The translations under genes and the position numbers were made by a program. A DNA stretch of 64,000 bases. It comes from Ampullaceana balthica. Its lineage: Eukaryota > Mollusca > Gastropoda > Lymnaeidae. Below are positions 1 to 13,739 of this stretch, piece by piece (positions within the stretch are counted from its first letter, which is position 1; each line of letters opens with the position of its first letter). The stretch lies in contig CALYLW010000054.1 of assembly GCA_944989445.1 (NCBI GenBank), forward strand, positions 1,860,654 to 1,924,653. The letters are read 5' to 3'. The notes below the pieces were generated by a model. The model was not told where the DNA came from and made no database searches. It saw only the letters and a list, made by a program, of their open reading frames with translations.

Positions 1-693
1 TTCCCCATACTTTTGGGGTTCTGAAACTCGAGCTGTACTCGCACGCGACTGGGCGGAGCTTACCGCTACGGCACGCGCCGGTCCCAAAATTGGGTTACCC
101 GCTTTTAAACAAAACTTTACCAATGGAGACTTGAGGGCAACAAGAGACCCGGGGCCCAAACTCATGGGGAAGGGGGGAGAGAGGGGAATTCGACAACAAT
201 GGCGTCGGTAGAGCCCTAAAGTCTGCACCTCCACCAAAGGGACACAACAAAAGCTGGGAATGGGTTAAGGACGACAACTCGCCCGTGGAAATAGGACCAC
301 GGTGTCTATGAGACGTTCGATTATGTCCCCCTCAGATGACAGACCCGAGATAGTTGGACAGTGGGCTCAGTGGGCAGACGTGTCCACACGGTCAGCGACG
401 GTCATCCACAGTTTAGTGATGGTCGCAGGCATGTCGGAGTTTGGTTGTTTTTTTTCTTCATGACCGCCATGCACGCAGACTTTGTTTTGGGGGTTAAAAG
501 ATAATAAAAATGACGTGACCAACGTTAAGTTGATTTTAAAAAAAAATTGTTTCGTCGACAAGTTTAACCTCATAGGTAGAACTGATTTTTACTTATGCTT
601 TCAAGAAGTAAAAGACTAAATTGCAATAACATTTCTCTGCTCGCAGTCATCCCATGCAGCGTATCGGACACTGAGATTATAAATAATATTTAC
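1..693. other. Unassigned sequence before the first satellite
   Basis: I see no conserved coding frame, RNA gene or transposon end here. Open frames are short and low in complexity. The last 30 bases run directly into the 30-bp tandem array. Confidence 0.5.
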
Positions 694-3178
694 TTTGCCA
701 ACCCATGTCATGATAAGTTGAACATTGCCAACTCATGCCATGACAAGTTGAACATTGCCAACCCATGTCATGACAAGTTGAACATTGCCAACCCATGCTA
801 TGAGAAGTTGAACATTGCCAATCCATGCTATGAGAAGTTGAACATTGCCAACCCATGCCATGAGAAGTTGAACATTGCCAACCCATGTCATGAGAAGTTG
901 AACATTGCCAACCCATGTCATGAGAAGTTGAACATTGCCAACCCATGTCATGAGAATTTGAACATTGCCAACCCATGTCATCATGAGAAGTTGACCATTG
1001 CCAACCCATGTCATCATGAGAAGTTGAACATTGCCAACCCATGTCATCATGAGAAGATGAAAATTGCCAACCCATGTCATGACAAGTTGAACATTGCCAA
1101 CCCATGTCATGACAAGTTGAACATTGCTAACCCATGCTATGAGAAGTTGAACATTGCCAACCCATGACATGACAAGTTGAACATTGCCAACCCATGTCAT
1201 GAGAAGTTGAACATTGCCAACCCATGCTATGAGAAGTTGAACATTGCCAACCCATGTCATGAGAAGTTAAACATTGCCAACCCATGTCATGAGAAGTTGA
1301 ACATTGCCAACCCATGCTATGAGAAGTTGAACATTGCCAACCCATGTTATGAGAAGTTGAACATTGCCAACCCATGCTATGAGAAGTTGAACATTGCCAA
1401 CCCATGCTATGAGAAGTTGAACATTGCCAACCAAGGCCATGAGAAGTTGAACATTGCCAACCCATGCTATGAGAAATTGAACATTGCCAACCCATGCTAT
1501 GAGAAGTTGAACATTGCCAACCCATGTCATGAGAAGTTGAACATTGCCAACCCATGTCATGACAAGTTGAACATTGCCAACCCATGCTATGAGAAGTTGA
1601 ACATTGCCAACCCATGTCATGAGAAGTTGAACATTGTCAATCCTGTCATGAGAAGTTGAACATTGCCAACCCATGCTATGAGAAGTTGAACATTGCCAAC
1701 CCATGCTATGAGAAGTTGAACATTGCCAACCCATGCCATGAGAAGTTGAACATTGCCAACCCATGCTATGAGAAGTTGAACATTGCCAACCCATGCTATG
1801 AGAAGTTGAACATTGCCAACCCATGTCATGAGAAGTTGAACATTGCCAACCCATGTCATGACAAGTTGAACATTGCGAACCCATGCTATGAGAAGTTGAA
1901 CATTGCCAACCCATGTCATGAGAAGTTGAACATTGTCAATCCATGTCATGACAAGTTGAACATTGCCAACCCGTGTTATGAGAAGTTGAACATTGCCAAC
2001 CCATGTCATGAGAAGTTGAACATTGCCAACCCATGTCATGACAAGTTGAACATTGCCAACCCATGCTATGACAAGTTGAACATTGCCAACCCATGCTATG
2101 AGAAGTTGAACATTGCCAACCCATATATGAGAAGTTGAACATTGCCAACCCATGCTATGAGAAGTTGAACATTGCCAACCCATGCCATGAGAAGTTGAAC
2201 ATTGCCAACCCATGCTATGAGAAATTGAACATTGCCAACCCATGCTATGAGAAGTTGAACATTGCCAACCCATGTCATGAGAAGTTGAACATTGCCAACC
2301 CATGTCATGACAAGTTGAACATTGCCAACCCATGCTATGAGAAGTTGAACATTGCCAACCCATGTCATGAGAAGTTGAACATTGTCAATCCTGTCATGAG
2401 AAGTTGAACATTGCCAACCCATGCTATGAGAAGTTGAACATTGCCAACCCATGCTATGAGAAGTTGAACATTGCCAACCCATGCCATGAGAAGTTGAACA
2501 TTGCCAACCCATGCTATGAGAAGTTGAACATTGCCAACCCATGCTATGAGAAGTTGAACATTGCCAACCCATGTCATGAGAAGTTGAACATTGCCAACCC
2601 ATGTCATGACAAGTTGAACATTGCCAACCCATGCTATGAGAAGTTGAACATTGCCAACCCATGTCATGAGAAGTTGAACATTGTCAATCCATGTCATGAC
2701 AAGTTGAACATTGCCAACCCGTGTTATGAGAAGTTGAACATTGCCAACCCATGTCATGAGAAGTTGAACATTGCCAACCCATGTCATGACAAGTTGAACA
2801 TTGCCAACCCATGCTATGACAAGTTGAACATTGCCAACCCATGCTATGAGAAGTTGAACATTGCCAACCCATATATGAGAAGTTGAACATTGCCAACCCA
2901 TGCTATGAGAAGTTGAACATTGCCAACCCATGCCATGAGAAGTTGAACATTGCCAACCCATGCTATGAGAAGTTTAACATTGCCAACCCATGCTATGAGA
3001 AGTTGAACATTGCCAACCCATGTCATGAGAAGTTGAACATTGCCAACCCATGTCATGACAAGTTGAACATTGCCAACCCATGCTATGAGAAATTGAACAT
3101 TGCCAACCCATGCTATGAGAAGTTGAACATTGCCAACCAATGTCATGAGAAGTTGGACATTGGCAACCCTATGCCATC
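694..3178. repeat. Minisatellite, 30-bp unit, about 82 copies
   Basis: The unit includes AAGTTGAACATTGCCAACCC followed by ATGYYATGAG. Most variation lies at the TGTCATGAG / TGCTATGAG / TGCCATGAC positions. Three units near 979-1060 are 33 bp because of an extra CAT. Because 30 is a multiple of three, both strands stay open for hundreds of codons (plus: KLNIANPCHE repeats; minus: MGWQCSTSHD repeats). Open frames on both strands with the same period are expected from satellite DNA and are not by themselves evidence of a gene. The right edge decays at 3130-3178 (AAGTTGGACATTGGCAACCC). Confidence 0.95.
1375..3128. repeat. 748-bp higher-order repeat inside the 30-bp array
   Basis: Rare variants recur exactly 748 bp apart: ATTGTCAATCCTGTCATG at 1633 and 2381, and the shortened ATATATGAG unit at 2123 and 2871. 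The order of ordinary variants between them also matches. The super-unit is 25 monomers, two of which have lost one base each or the equivalent. About 2.3 copies are present. Confidence 0.85.
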
Positions 3179-3802
3179 AGGCGCTGAACTTTGTCAAACC
3201 CTCTCCATCAATGACCCCAAAAATATCAGTTCATGAACAAATTTGCTGCCCCACATTTGAAACCACCGTGTAACATCCGATGACGACCCCACGTGACTTT
3301 CTTACACCCACCGGCCCACCGGTTCTTTTCCTTGACATCGCGGGTAGGGTGACCCCACGGGTTGAATATGTGTTGAAATACGATAGGACTTTGAAGGTGG
3401 GATTCGGCGAGCGCGTGGAAGAAAGCAGATCGCGGAGAAAAGGGAATTTCCTAACTAAACAGATTCGACAGAAAGCTTCTTTAGAGCCCCTTCGTCCTTT
3501 ACGTCTAGTTGTAACGGTGGCTGTCTTTTGGCGGCAAAATGGTACTGTGGTGGGTAGGTGGTGGGGTGGGGGTAGGGGGGAGGCGACGCCTACCAGGCAG
3601 TGGCCTAAATCAGGTCAAGTAAGAGAGAGGTGACGTCAGGTCAAACTCCAGTTTCCCACGCCTTGAAAACACTGATCTAGAACGTATCGCGGTGGTGGGG
3701 GGGCAGTTTGCGCCGAGGATGTCGTGTGCCGAATGTTGAGTCAAAGTCGATATCTAGAGTTCGAGGAAAAGTGCATCAGCAGTGTCACTTGCTTTTAACA
3801 GC
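3179..3802. other. Unassigned spacer
   Basis: A 117-codon open frame beginning at an ATG (3280-3633, plus) is the only notable reading frame. Its product is Arg/Gly rich, matches no family I recognise and crosses a G-rich tract (3550-3585), so I do not call it a gene. No RNA gene or transposon end was seen. Confidence 0.4.
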
Positions 3803-3906
3803 ATGAACGACCACCTTGCCCTAAAGACAGGAATGACAACCTCGCCCTAAACAACAGGAACGACCACCTTGCCCTAAACAACAGGAACGACCACCTTGCC
3901 ATAATG
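3803..3906. repeat. Short tandem repeat, about 27-bp unit, 4 copies
   Basis: Four degenerate copies share the core ACGACCACCTTGCCCTAAAC, joined by AACAGG. The first copy has lost a few bases, and the last ends at GCCATAATGC. Confidence 0.8.
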
Positions 3907-4531
3907 CTAGGCTCAGCGGCAATCTGTTCTTCTGTTGGTTTTATATTCAATAAATTTAAAAATTTTAAATTGTTAGAGAAGATTTAATCTATTCTTTAAC
4001 TCAAAGGTCACATTATTTTTTTAAAATATATTTTTTTAAAAACATGATTCTTTATAGACTATAGTTTAAAAAAGGCTCACATAACAATAACACCGAATAT
4101 TAATTATTAATAGGTAAGTACCACGAAAAAAATACACAAAGATATTTCTAATAATTTTTTTTTAATTGAAAAAGGAATGTGGTTTTAGATACAACATTTT
4201 CGTTCCAATTTCAACTAGAATTTTCAGTTTTTATGTTTCAATGACAGTTTCAGCCGACGACTGACAGGGAAGCAATGTGTTTAAACAAGGCGTATACGAG
4301 AGCAATCATAGAGCAACGGACGCCGAGAGTCATCAAGGTGAGTCAGGCGAAATTTCTGCATTGACTCTCAGGTTTGACTCAAGTTGACTATTGTTGACTA
4401 AAGTTGACAACTGTTGACTAAAAGTTGACTAGTGTTTGGTTAAGTTTGGAGTTAGGACGGTGAGCGTTATTTCATCGTCAATAAGTGGTAGAGTACACGC
4501 TCATCTGATAACAAAATTTATGGTTGATATA
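3907..4531. other. Unassigned AT-rich spacer with TTGACT-rich patch
   Basis: No gene is seen. At 4366-4433 the hexamer TTGACT/TTGACA recurs seven or more times at irregular 10-15 bp spacing. This looks like a decayed simple repeat rather than a regulatory array. Confidence 0.4.
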
Positions 4532-4929
4532 AATATCAACATGTCACGTCTGTAATATCTTATATCAACATGTCACGCCTCTAAGATCATATATCAACAT
4601 GTCACGTCTCTAACATCTTATATCAACATGTCACGTCTCTAAGATCTTATATCAACATGTCACGTCTCTAACATCTTATATCAACATGTCACCTCTCTAA
4701 CATCTTATATCAACATTTCACCTCTCTAACATCTTATATCAACATGTCACACCTCTAAGGTCTTATATCAACATGTCACCTCTCTAACATCTTATATCAA
4801 CATGTCACCTCTCTAACATCTTATATCAACATGTCACGCCTCTAATATCTTATTTCAACATGTCACCTCTCTAAGATCTTATATCAACATGTCACGCCTC
4901 TAATATCTTATATCAACATGTCACGCCTC

Positions 4930-7900
4930 TAAGATCTTATATCAACATGTCAAGCCTCTAATATCTTATATCAACATGTCACGTCTCTAATATCTTATAT
5001 CAACATGTCACGTCTCTAATATCTTATATCAACATGTCACGCCTCTAATATCTTATATCAACATGCTACGCCTCTAATATCTTATATCAACATGCTACGC
5101 CTCTAATATCTTATATCAACATGTCACGCCTCTAAGATCTTATATCAACAGGACACGCCTCTAAGATCTTATATCAACATGACACGCCTCTAAGATCTTA
5201 TACCAACATGACACGCCTCTAAGATCTTATATCAACATGACACGCCTCTAAGATCTTATATCAACATGTCACGCCTATAATATCTTATATCAACATGTCA
5301 CGCCTCTAAGATCTTATATCAACATGACACGCCTCTAAGATCTTATATCAACATGTCACGCCTATAATATCTTATATCAACATGTCACGCCTCTAATATA
5401 TCATATCAACATGTCACGCCTCTAATATATCATATCAACATGTCACGCCTCTAATATCTTATATCAACATGTCACGCCTCTAATATCTTATATCAACATG
5501 TCACGCCTCTAAGATCTTATATCAACATGTCACGTCTCTAATATATCATATCAACATGTCACGCCTCTAATATATCATATCAACATGTCAGGCCTCTAAT
5601 ATATCATATCAACATGTCACGCCTCTAAGATCTTATATCAACATGTCACGCCTCTAATATCTTATATCAACATGTCACGCCTCTAAGGTCTTATACCAAC
5701 ATGACACGTCTCTAAGATCTTATATCAACATGTCACGCCTCTTAGATCTTATATCAACATTTCACGCCTCTAAGATCTTATATCAACATGTCACGCCTCT
5801 AAGGTCTTATATCAACATGTCACGCCTCTAATATCTTATATCAACATGTCACGCCTCTAATATCTTATATCAACATGTCACGCCTCTAATATCTTATATC
5901 AACATGTCACGCTTCTAATATATCATATCAACATGTCACGCCTCTAATATCTTATATCAACATGTCACACCTCTAATATCTCATATCAACATGTCACACC
6001 TCTAATATCTTATATCAACATGTCACGCCTCTAAGATCTTATATCAACATGTCACGCCTCTAATATATCATATCAACATGTCACGCCTCTAATATCTTAT
6101 ATCAACATGTCACGCCTATAATATCTTATATCAACATGTCACGCCTCTAATATCTTATATCAACATGTCACCTCTCTAAGATCTCATATCAACATGTCAC
6201 ACCTCTAATATCTTATATCAACATGTCACGCATCTAATATCTTATATCAACATGTCACGCCTCTAATATATCATATCAACATGTCACACCTCTAATATCT
6301 TATATCAACATGTCACGCCTCTAAGATCTTATATCAACATGTCACGCCTCTAATATATCATATCAACATGTCACACCTCTAATATCTTATATCAACATGT
6401 CACGCCTCTAAGATCTTATATCAACATGTCACGCCTCTAATATATCATATCAACATGTCGCGCCTCTAATATCTTATATCAACATGTCACGCATCTAATA
6501 TCTTATATCAACATGTCACGCCTCTAATATATCATATCAACATGTCACGCCTCTAATATCTTATATCAACATGTCACGCCTCTAAGATATTATATCAACA
6601 TGTCACGCCTCTAATATATCATATCAACATGTCACGCCTCTAATATCTTATATCAACATGTCACGCCTATAATATCTTATATCAACATGTCACGCCTCTA
6701 ATATCTTATATCAACATGTCACGCCTCTAATATATCATATCAACATGCCACGCCTCTAATATCTTATATCAACATGTCAAGCCTCTAAGATATTATATCA
6801 ACATGTCACGCCTCTAATATCTTATATCAACATGCTACGCATCTAATACCTTATATCAACATGTCACGTCTCCAATGTCTTATATCAACATGTCACGTCT
6901 CTAAGATCTTATATCAACATGTCACGTCTCTAAGATCTTACATCAACATGTCACGTCTCTAAGATCTTATATCAACATGTCACGTCTCCAATGTCTTATA
7001 TCAACATGTCACGTCTCTAAGATCTTATATCAACATGTCACGTCTCCAATGTCTTATATCAACATGTCACGTCTCTAAGATCTTATATCAACATGTCACG
7101 TCTCTAATATCTTATATCAACATGTCACGTCTCCAATGTCTTATATCAACATGTCACGTCTCTAAGATCTTATATCAACATGTCACGCCTCTAAGATATT
7201 ATATCAACATGTCACGCCTCTAATATCTTATATCAACATGCTACGCCTCTAATATCTTATATCAACATGTCACGCCTCTAAGATCTTATATCAACATGTC
7301 ACGTCTCTAATATCTTATATCAACATGTCACGCCTCTAATATCTTATATCAACATGTCACGTCTCCAATGTCTTATATCAACATGTCAAGTCTCCAATGT
7401 CTTATATCAACATGTCACTTCTCTAAGATCTTATATCAACATGCCACGTCTCCAATGTCTTATATCAACATGTCACGCCTCTAAGATCTTATATCAACAT
7501 GTCACGTCTCTAAGATCTTATATCAACATGTCATGTCTCTAAGATCTTATATCAACATGTCACGCCTCTAATATATCATATCAACATGTCACGCCTCTAA
7601 GATCTTATATCAACATGTCACGCCTCTAATATCTTATATCAACATGTCACCTCTCTAATATCTTATATCAACATGTCACGCCTCTAATATCTTATATCAA
7701 CATGTCACCTCTCTAATATCTTATATCAACATGTCACGCCTCTAATATCTTATATCAACATGTCACGCCTCTAAGATCTTATATCAACATGTCACGCCTC
7801 TAAGATCTTATATCAACATGTCACGCCTCTAAGATCTCATAACAACATGTCACGTCTCTAATGTCTTATATCAACATGTCACGTCTTTAAGATCTTATAT

Positions 7901-8620
7901 CAACATGTCACGCCTCTAAGATCTTATATCAACATGTCACGCCTCTAATATCTTATATCAATATGTCAAGCCTCGGGGAGCTTAAACATATCAACATGTC
8001 ACGCCTCTAATATCTTATATCAACATGTCACGCCTCTAATATCTTATATCAACATGTCACGCCTCTAATAACTTATATCAACATGTCACGCCTCTAAGAT
8101 ATTATATCAACATGTCACCTCTCTAAGATCTTATATCAACATGTCACGCCTATAATATCTTATATCAACATGTCACGCCTCTAAGATATTATATCAACAT
8201 GTCACGTCTCTAAGATCTTATATCAACATGTCACGCCTATAATATCTTATATCAACATGTCATGCCTCTAAGAACTTATATCAATCAAAATGTCACGCCT
8301 CTAATATCTTATATCAACATGTCACGTCTCCAATATCTTATATCAACATGTCACGCCTCTAATATCTTATATCAACATGTCACGCCTCCAATATCTTATA
8401 TCAACATGTCACGCCTCCAATATCTTATATCAACATGCTACGCCTCTAAGATCTTTTATCAACATGTCACGCCTCTAATATCTTATATCAACATGTCACG
8501 CCTCCAATATCTTATATCAACATGTCACCTCTCTAATATCTTATATCAACATGTCACGTCTCCAATATCTTATATCAACATGTCACGCCTCCAATATCTT
8601 ATATCAACATGTCACGCCTC
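4930..8620. repeat. 3,691-bp higher-order block, copy 1
   Basis: Every rare variant checked recurs 3,691 bp later: the GGACACGCCT unit (5151 and 8842), the CAAGCCTCT unit (4951 and 8642), the TCAATCAAAATG insertion (8281 and 11972) and CTCGGGGAGCTTA (7971 and 11662). Alignment with copy 2 breaks upstream of about 4910 and downstream of about 8620. Confidence 0.9.
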
Positions 8621-11600
8621 TAAGATCTTATATCAACATGTCAAGCCTCTAATATCTTATATCAACATGTCACGTCTCTAATATCTTATATCAACATGTC
8701 ACGTCTCTAATATCTTATATCAACATGTCACGCCTCTAATATCTTATATCAACATGCTACGCCTCTAATATCTTATATCAACATGCTACGCCTCTAATAT
8801 CTTATATCAACATGTCACGCCTCTAAGATCTTATATCAACAGGACACGCCTCTAAGATCTTATATCAACATGACACGCCTCTAAGATCTTATACCAACAT
8901 GACACGCCTCTAAGATCTTATATCAACATGACACGCCTCTAAGATCTTATATCAACATGTCACGCCTATAATATCTTATATCAACATGTCACGCCTCTAA
9001 GATCTTATATCAACATGACACGCCTCTAAGATCTTATATCAACATGTCACGCCTATAATATCTTATATCAACATGTCACGCCTCTAATATATCATATCAA
9101 CATGTCACGCCTCTAATATATCATATCAACATGTCACGCCTCTAATATCTTATATCAACATGTCACGCCTCTAATATCTTATATCAACATGTCACGCCTC
9201 TAAGATCTTATATCAACATGTCACGTCTCTAATATATCATATCAACATGTCACGCCTCTAATATATCATATCAACATGTCAGGCCTCTAATATATCATAT
9301 CAACATGTCACGCCTCTAAGATCTTATATCAACATGTCACGCCTCTAATATCTTATATCAACATGTCACGCCTCTAAGGTCTTATACCAACATGACACGT
9401 CTCTAAGATCTTATATCAACATGTCACGCCTCTTAGATCTTATATCAACATTTCACGCCTCTAAGATCTTATATCAACATGTCACGCCTCTAAGGTCTTA
9501 TATCAACATGTCACGCCTCTAATATCTTATATCAACATGTCACGCCTCTAATATCTTATATCAACATGTCACGCCTCTAATATCTTATATCAACATGTCA
9601 CGCTTCTAATATATCATATCAACATGTCACGCCTCTAATATCTTATATCAACATGTCACACCTCTAATATCTCATATCAACATGTCACACCTCTAATATC
9701 TTATATCAACATGTCACGCCTCTAAGATCTTATATCAACATGTCACGCCTCTAATATATCATATCAACATGTCACGCCTCTAATATCTTATATCAACATG
9801 TCACGCCTATAATATCTTATATCAACATGTCACGCCTCTAATATCTTATATCAACATGTCACCTCTCTAAGATCTCATATCAACATGTCACACCTCTAAT
9901 ATCTTATATCAACATGTCACGCATCTAATATCTTATATCAACATGTCACGCCTCTAATATATCATATCAACATGTCACACCTCTAATATCTTATATCAAC
10001 ATGTCACGCCTCTAAGATCTTATATCAACATGTCACGCCTCTAATATATCATATCAACATGTCACACCTCTAATATCTTATATCAACATGTCACGCCTCT
10101 AAGATCTTATATCAACATGTCACGCCTCTAATATATCATATCAACATGTCGCGCCTCTAATATCTTATATCAACATGTCACGCATCTAATATCTTATATC
10201 AACATGTCACGCCTCTAATATATCATATCAACATGTCACGCCTCTAATATCTTATATCAACATGTCACGCCTCTAAGATATTATATCAACATGTCACGCC
10301 TCTAATATATCATATCAACATGTCACGCCTCTAATATCTTATATCAACATGTCACGCCTATAATATCTTATATCAACATGTCACGCCTCTAATATCTTAT
10401 ATCAACATGTCACGCCTCTAATATATCATATCAACATGCCACGCCTCTAATATCTTATATCAACATGTCAAGCCTCTAAGATATTATATCAACATGTCAC
10501 GCCTCTAATATCTTATATCAACATGCTACGCATCTAATACCTTATATCAACATGTCACGTCTCCAATGTCTTATATCAACATGTCACGTCTCTAAGATCT
10601 TATATCAACATGTCACGTCTCTAAGATCTTACATCAACATGTCACGTCTCTAAGATCTTATATCAACATGTCACGTCTCCAATGTCTTATATCAACATGT
10701 CACGTCTCTAAGATCTTATATCAACATGTCACGTCTCCAATGTCTTATATCAACATGTCACGTCTCTAAGATCTTATATCAACATGTCACGTCTCTAATA
10801 TCTTATATCAACATGTCACGTCTCCAATGTCTTATATCAACATGTCACGTCTCTAAGATCTTATATCAACATGTCACGCCTCTAAGATATTATATCAACA
10901 TGTCACGCCTCTAATATCTTATATCAACATGCTACGCCTCTAATATCTTATATCAACATGTCACGCCTCTAAGATCTTATATCAACATGTCACGTCTCTA
11001 ATATCTTATATCAACATGTCACGCCTCTAATATCTTATATCAACATGTCACGTCTCCAATGTCTTATATCAACATGTCAAGTCTCCAATGTCTTATATCA
11101 ACATGTCACTTCTCTAAGATCTTATATCAACATGCCACGTCTCCAATGTCTTATATCAACATGTCACGCCTCTAAGATCTTATATCAACATGTCACGTCT
11201 CTAAGATCTTATATCAACATGTCATGTCTCTAAGATCTTATATCAACATGTCACGCCTCTAATATATCATATCAACATGTCACGCCTCTAAGATCTTATA
11301 TCAACATGTCACGCCTCTAATATCTTATATCAACATGTCACCTCTCTAATATCTTATATCAACATGTCACGCCTCTAATATCTTATATCAACATGTCACC
11401 TCTCTAATATCTTATATCAACATGTCACGCCTCTAATATCTTATATCAACATGTCACGCCTCTAAGATCTTATATCAACATGTCACGCCTCTAAGATCTT
11501 ATATCAACATGTCACGCCTCTAAGATCTCATAACAACATGTCACGTCTCTAATGTCTTATATCAACATGTCACGTCTTTAAGATCTTATATCAACATGTC

Positions 11601-12311
11601 ACGCCTCTAAGATCTTATATCAACATGTCACGCCTCTAATATCTTATATCAATATGTCAAGCCTCGGGGAGCTTAAACATATCAACATGTCACGCCTCTA
11701 ATATCTTATATCAACATGTCACGCCTCTAATATCTTATATCAACATGTCACGCCTCTAATAACTTATATCAACATGTCACGCCTCTAAGATATTATATCA
11801 ACATGTCACCTCTCTAAGATCTTATATCAACATGTCACGCCTATAATATCTTATATCAACATGTCACGCCTCTAAGATATTATATCAACATGTCACGTCT
11901 CTAAGATCTTATATCAACATGTCACGCCTATAATATCTTATATCAACATGTCATGCCTCTAAGAACTTATATCAATCAAAATGTCACGCCTCTAATATCT
12001 TATATCAACATGTCACGTCTCCAATATCTTATATCAACATGTCACGCCTCTAATATCTTATATCAACATGTCACGCCTCCAATATCTTATATCAACATGT
12101 CACGCCTCCAATATCTTATATCAACATGCTACGCCTCTAAGATCTTTTATCAACATGTCACGCCTCTAATATCTTATATCAACATGTCACGCCTCCAATA
12201 TCTTATATCAACATGTCACCTCTCTAATATCTTATATCAACATGTCACGTCTCCAATATCTTATATCAACATGTCACGCCTCCAATATCTTATATCAACA
12301 TGTCACGCCTC
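8621..12311. repeat. 3,691-bp higher-order block, copy 2
   Basis: This is a direct tandem copy of 4930-8620. By eye it is nearly identical, including single-base variants. It could be a recent unequal-crossover duplication or an assembly duplication; the sequence alone cannot separate the two. Confidence 0.9.
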
Positions 12312-13534
12312 AAATATCTTATATCAACATGCTACGCCTCTAAGATCTTATATCAACATGTCACGCCTCTAATATCTTATATCAACATGTCACGCCTCCA
12401 ATATCTTATATCAACATGTCACCTCTCTAATATGTTATATCAACATGTCACGCCTCAAATATCTTATATCAACATGTCACCTCTCTAATATCTTATATCA
12501 ACATGTCACGCCTCAAATATCTTATATCAACATGTCACCTCTCTAATATCTTATATCAACATGTCACCTCTCTAATATCTTATATCAACATGTCACGTCT
12601 CCAATATCTTATATCAACATGTCACGCCTCCAATATCTTATATCAACATGCTACGCCTCTAAGATCTTATATCAACATGTCACGCCTCTAATATCTTATA
12701 TCAACATGTCACGCCTCCAATATCTTATATCAACATGTCACCTCTCTAATATCTTATATCAACATGTCACGCCTCAAATATCTTATATCAACATGTCACG
12801 TCTCCAATATCTTATATCAACATGTCACGCCTCCAATATCTTATATCAACATGTCACGCCTCTAATATCTTATATCAACATGTCACGCCTCTAATATCTT
12901 ATATCAACATGTCACGCCTCCAATATCTTATATCAACATGTCACGCCTCTAATATCTTATATCAACATGTCACGCCTCTAATATCTTATATCAACATGCT
13001 ACGCCTCTAATATCTTATATCAACATGTCACGCCTCTAATATCTTATATCAACATGTCACGCCTCCAATATCTTATATCAACATGTCACGCCTCCAATAT
13101 CTTATATCAACATGCTACGTCTCTAAGATCTTATATCAACATGTCACGCCTCTAATATCTTATATCAACATGTCACGCCTCCAATATCTTATATCAACAT
13201 GTCACCTCTCTAATATATCATATCAACATGTCACGCCTCTAATATCTTATATCAACATGTCACGCCTCGAGGAGCTTAAAAATATCAACATGTCACGCCT
13301 CTAATATCTTATATCAACATGTCACGCCTCTAATATCTTATATCAACATGTCACGCCTCTAATATCTTATATCAACATGTCACGCCTCGAGGAGCTTAAA
13401 AATATCAACATGTCACGCCTCTAATATCTTATATCATCATGTCACCTCTCTAAGATCTTATATCAACATTTCACGCCTCTAATATATCATATCAACATGT
13501 CACGCCTGTAATATATTATATCAACATGTCACGC

Positions 13535-13547
13535 CTCGAGGAGCTTA
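13535..13547. repeat. Array edge motif CTCGAGGAGCTTA
   Basis: The last unit of the 29-bp array reads CTCGAGGAGCTTA before unique DNA. The same motif occurs inside the array at 13266 and 13386, and as CTCGGGGAGCTTA at 7971 and 11662, replacing the usual CTCTAATATCTTATA. Confidence 0.75.
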
Positions 13548-13618
13548 CACATATCAGCATCAGTTCCAGTCATGGTTGACCGAACGATTCAGGTGTTAAC
13601 AAAACATTAATAACATAG

Positions 13619-13620
13619 TC

Positions 13621-13675
<55 letters not shown>
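13619..13675. repeat. (CAA)n microsatellite
   Basis: Roughly 18 uninterrupted CAA triplets, ending in CAACACTATA. Confidence 0.97.
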
Positions 13676-13739
13676 CTATAAAACAAATGTTCTTGGAAAT
13701 ACACCATCCACAAAATAAAGCTTCCGCAAACATCAGCCA

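Larger units (their letters stand above)
4532..13558. repeat. Large satellite array, 29-bp unit, about 311 copies
   Basis: The unit begins TATATCAACATGTCACGCCT and continues CTAATATCT or CTAAGATCT. Main variants are CGYCTC versus CCTCTC, TAATATCT versus TAAGATCT versus CAATGTCT, and a shortened ATATATCATATC junction. Since 29 is not a multiple of three, open frames are short and arise only where CTCTAA is changed to CTCCAA. Units abut without spacers, so this is not a CRISPR array. Both edges are degenerate. Confidence 0.97.

Noticed and set aside
595..3236. Long open frames on both strands (up to 248 codons) as repeat-protein genes
   Set aside because: They follow from a 30-bp unit without stops on either strand. 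Both strands are equally open, and no promoter, intron or conserved flank is seen.
3280..3633. 117-codon plus frame as a gene
   Set aside because: No recognisable domain, low-complexity Gly/Arg end and no splice or polyA support.
4532..13558. CRISPR-like array, because the unit is 29 bp
   Set aside because: Units are contiguous with no spacers, carry satellite-type variants, and lie in animal DNA with introns and SINEs.
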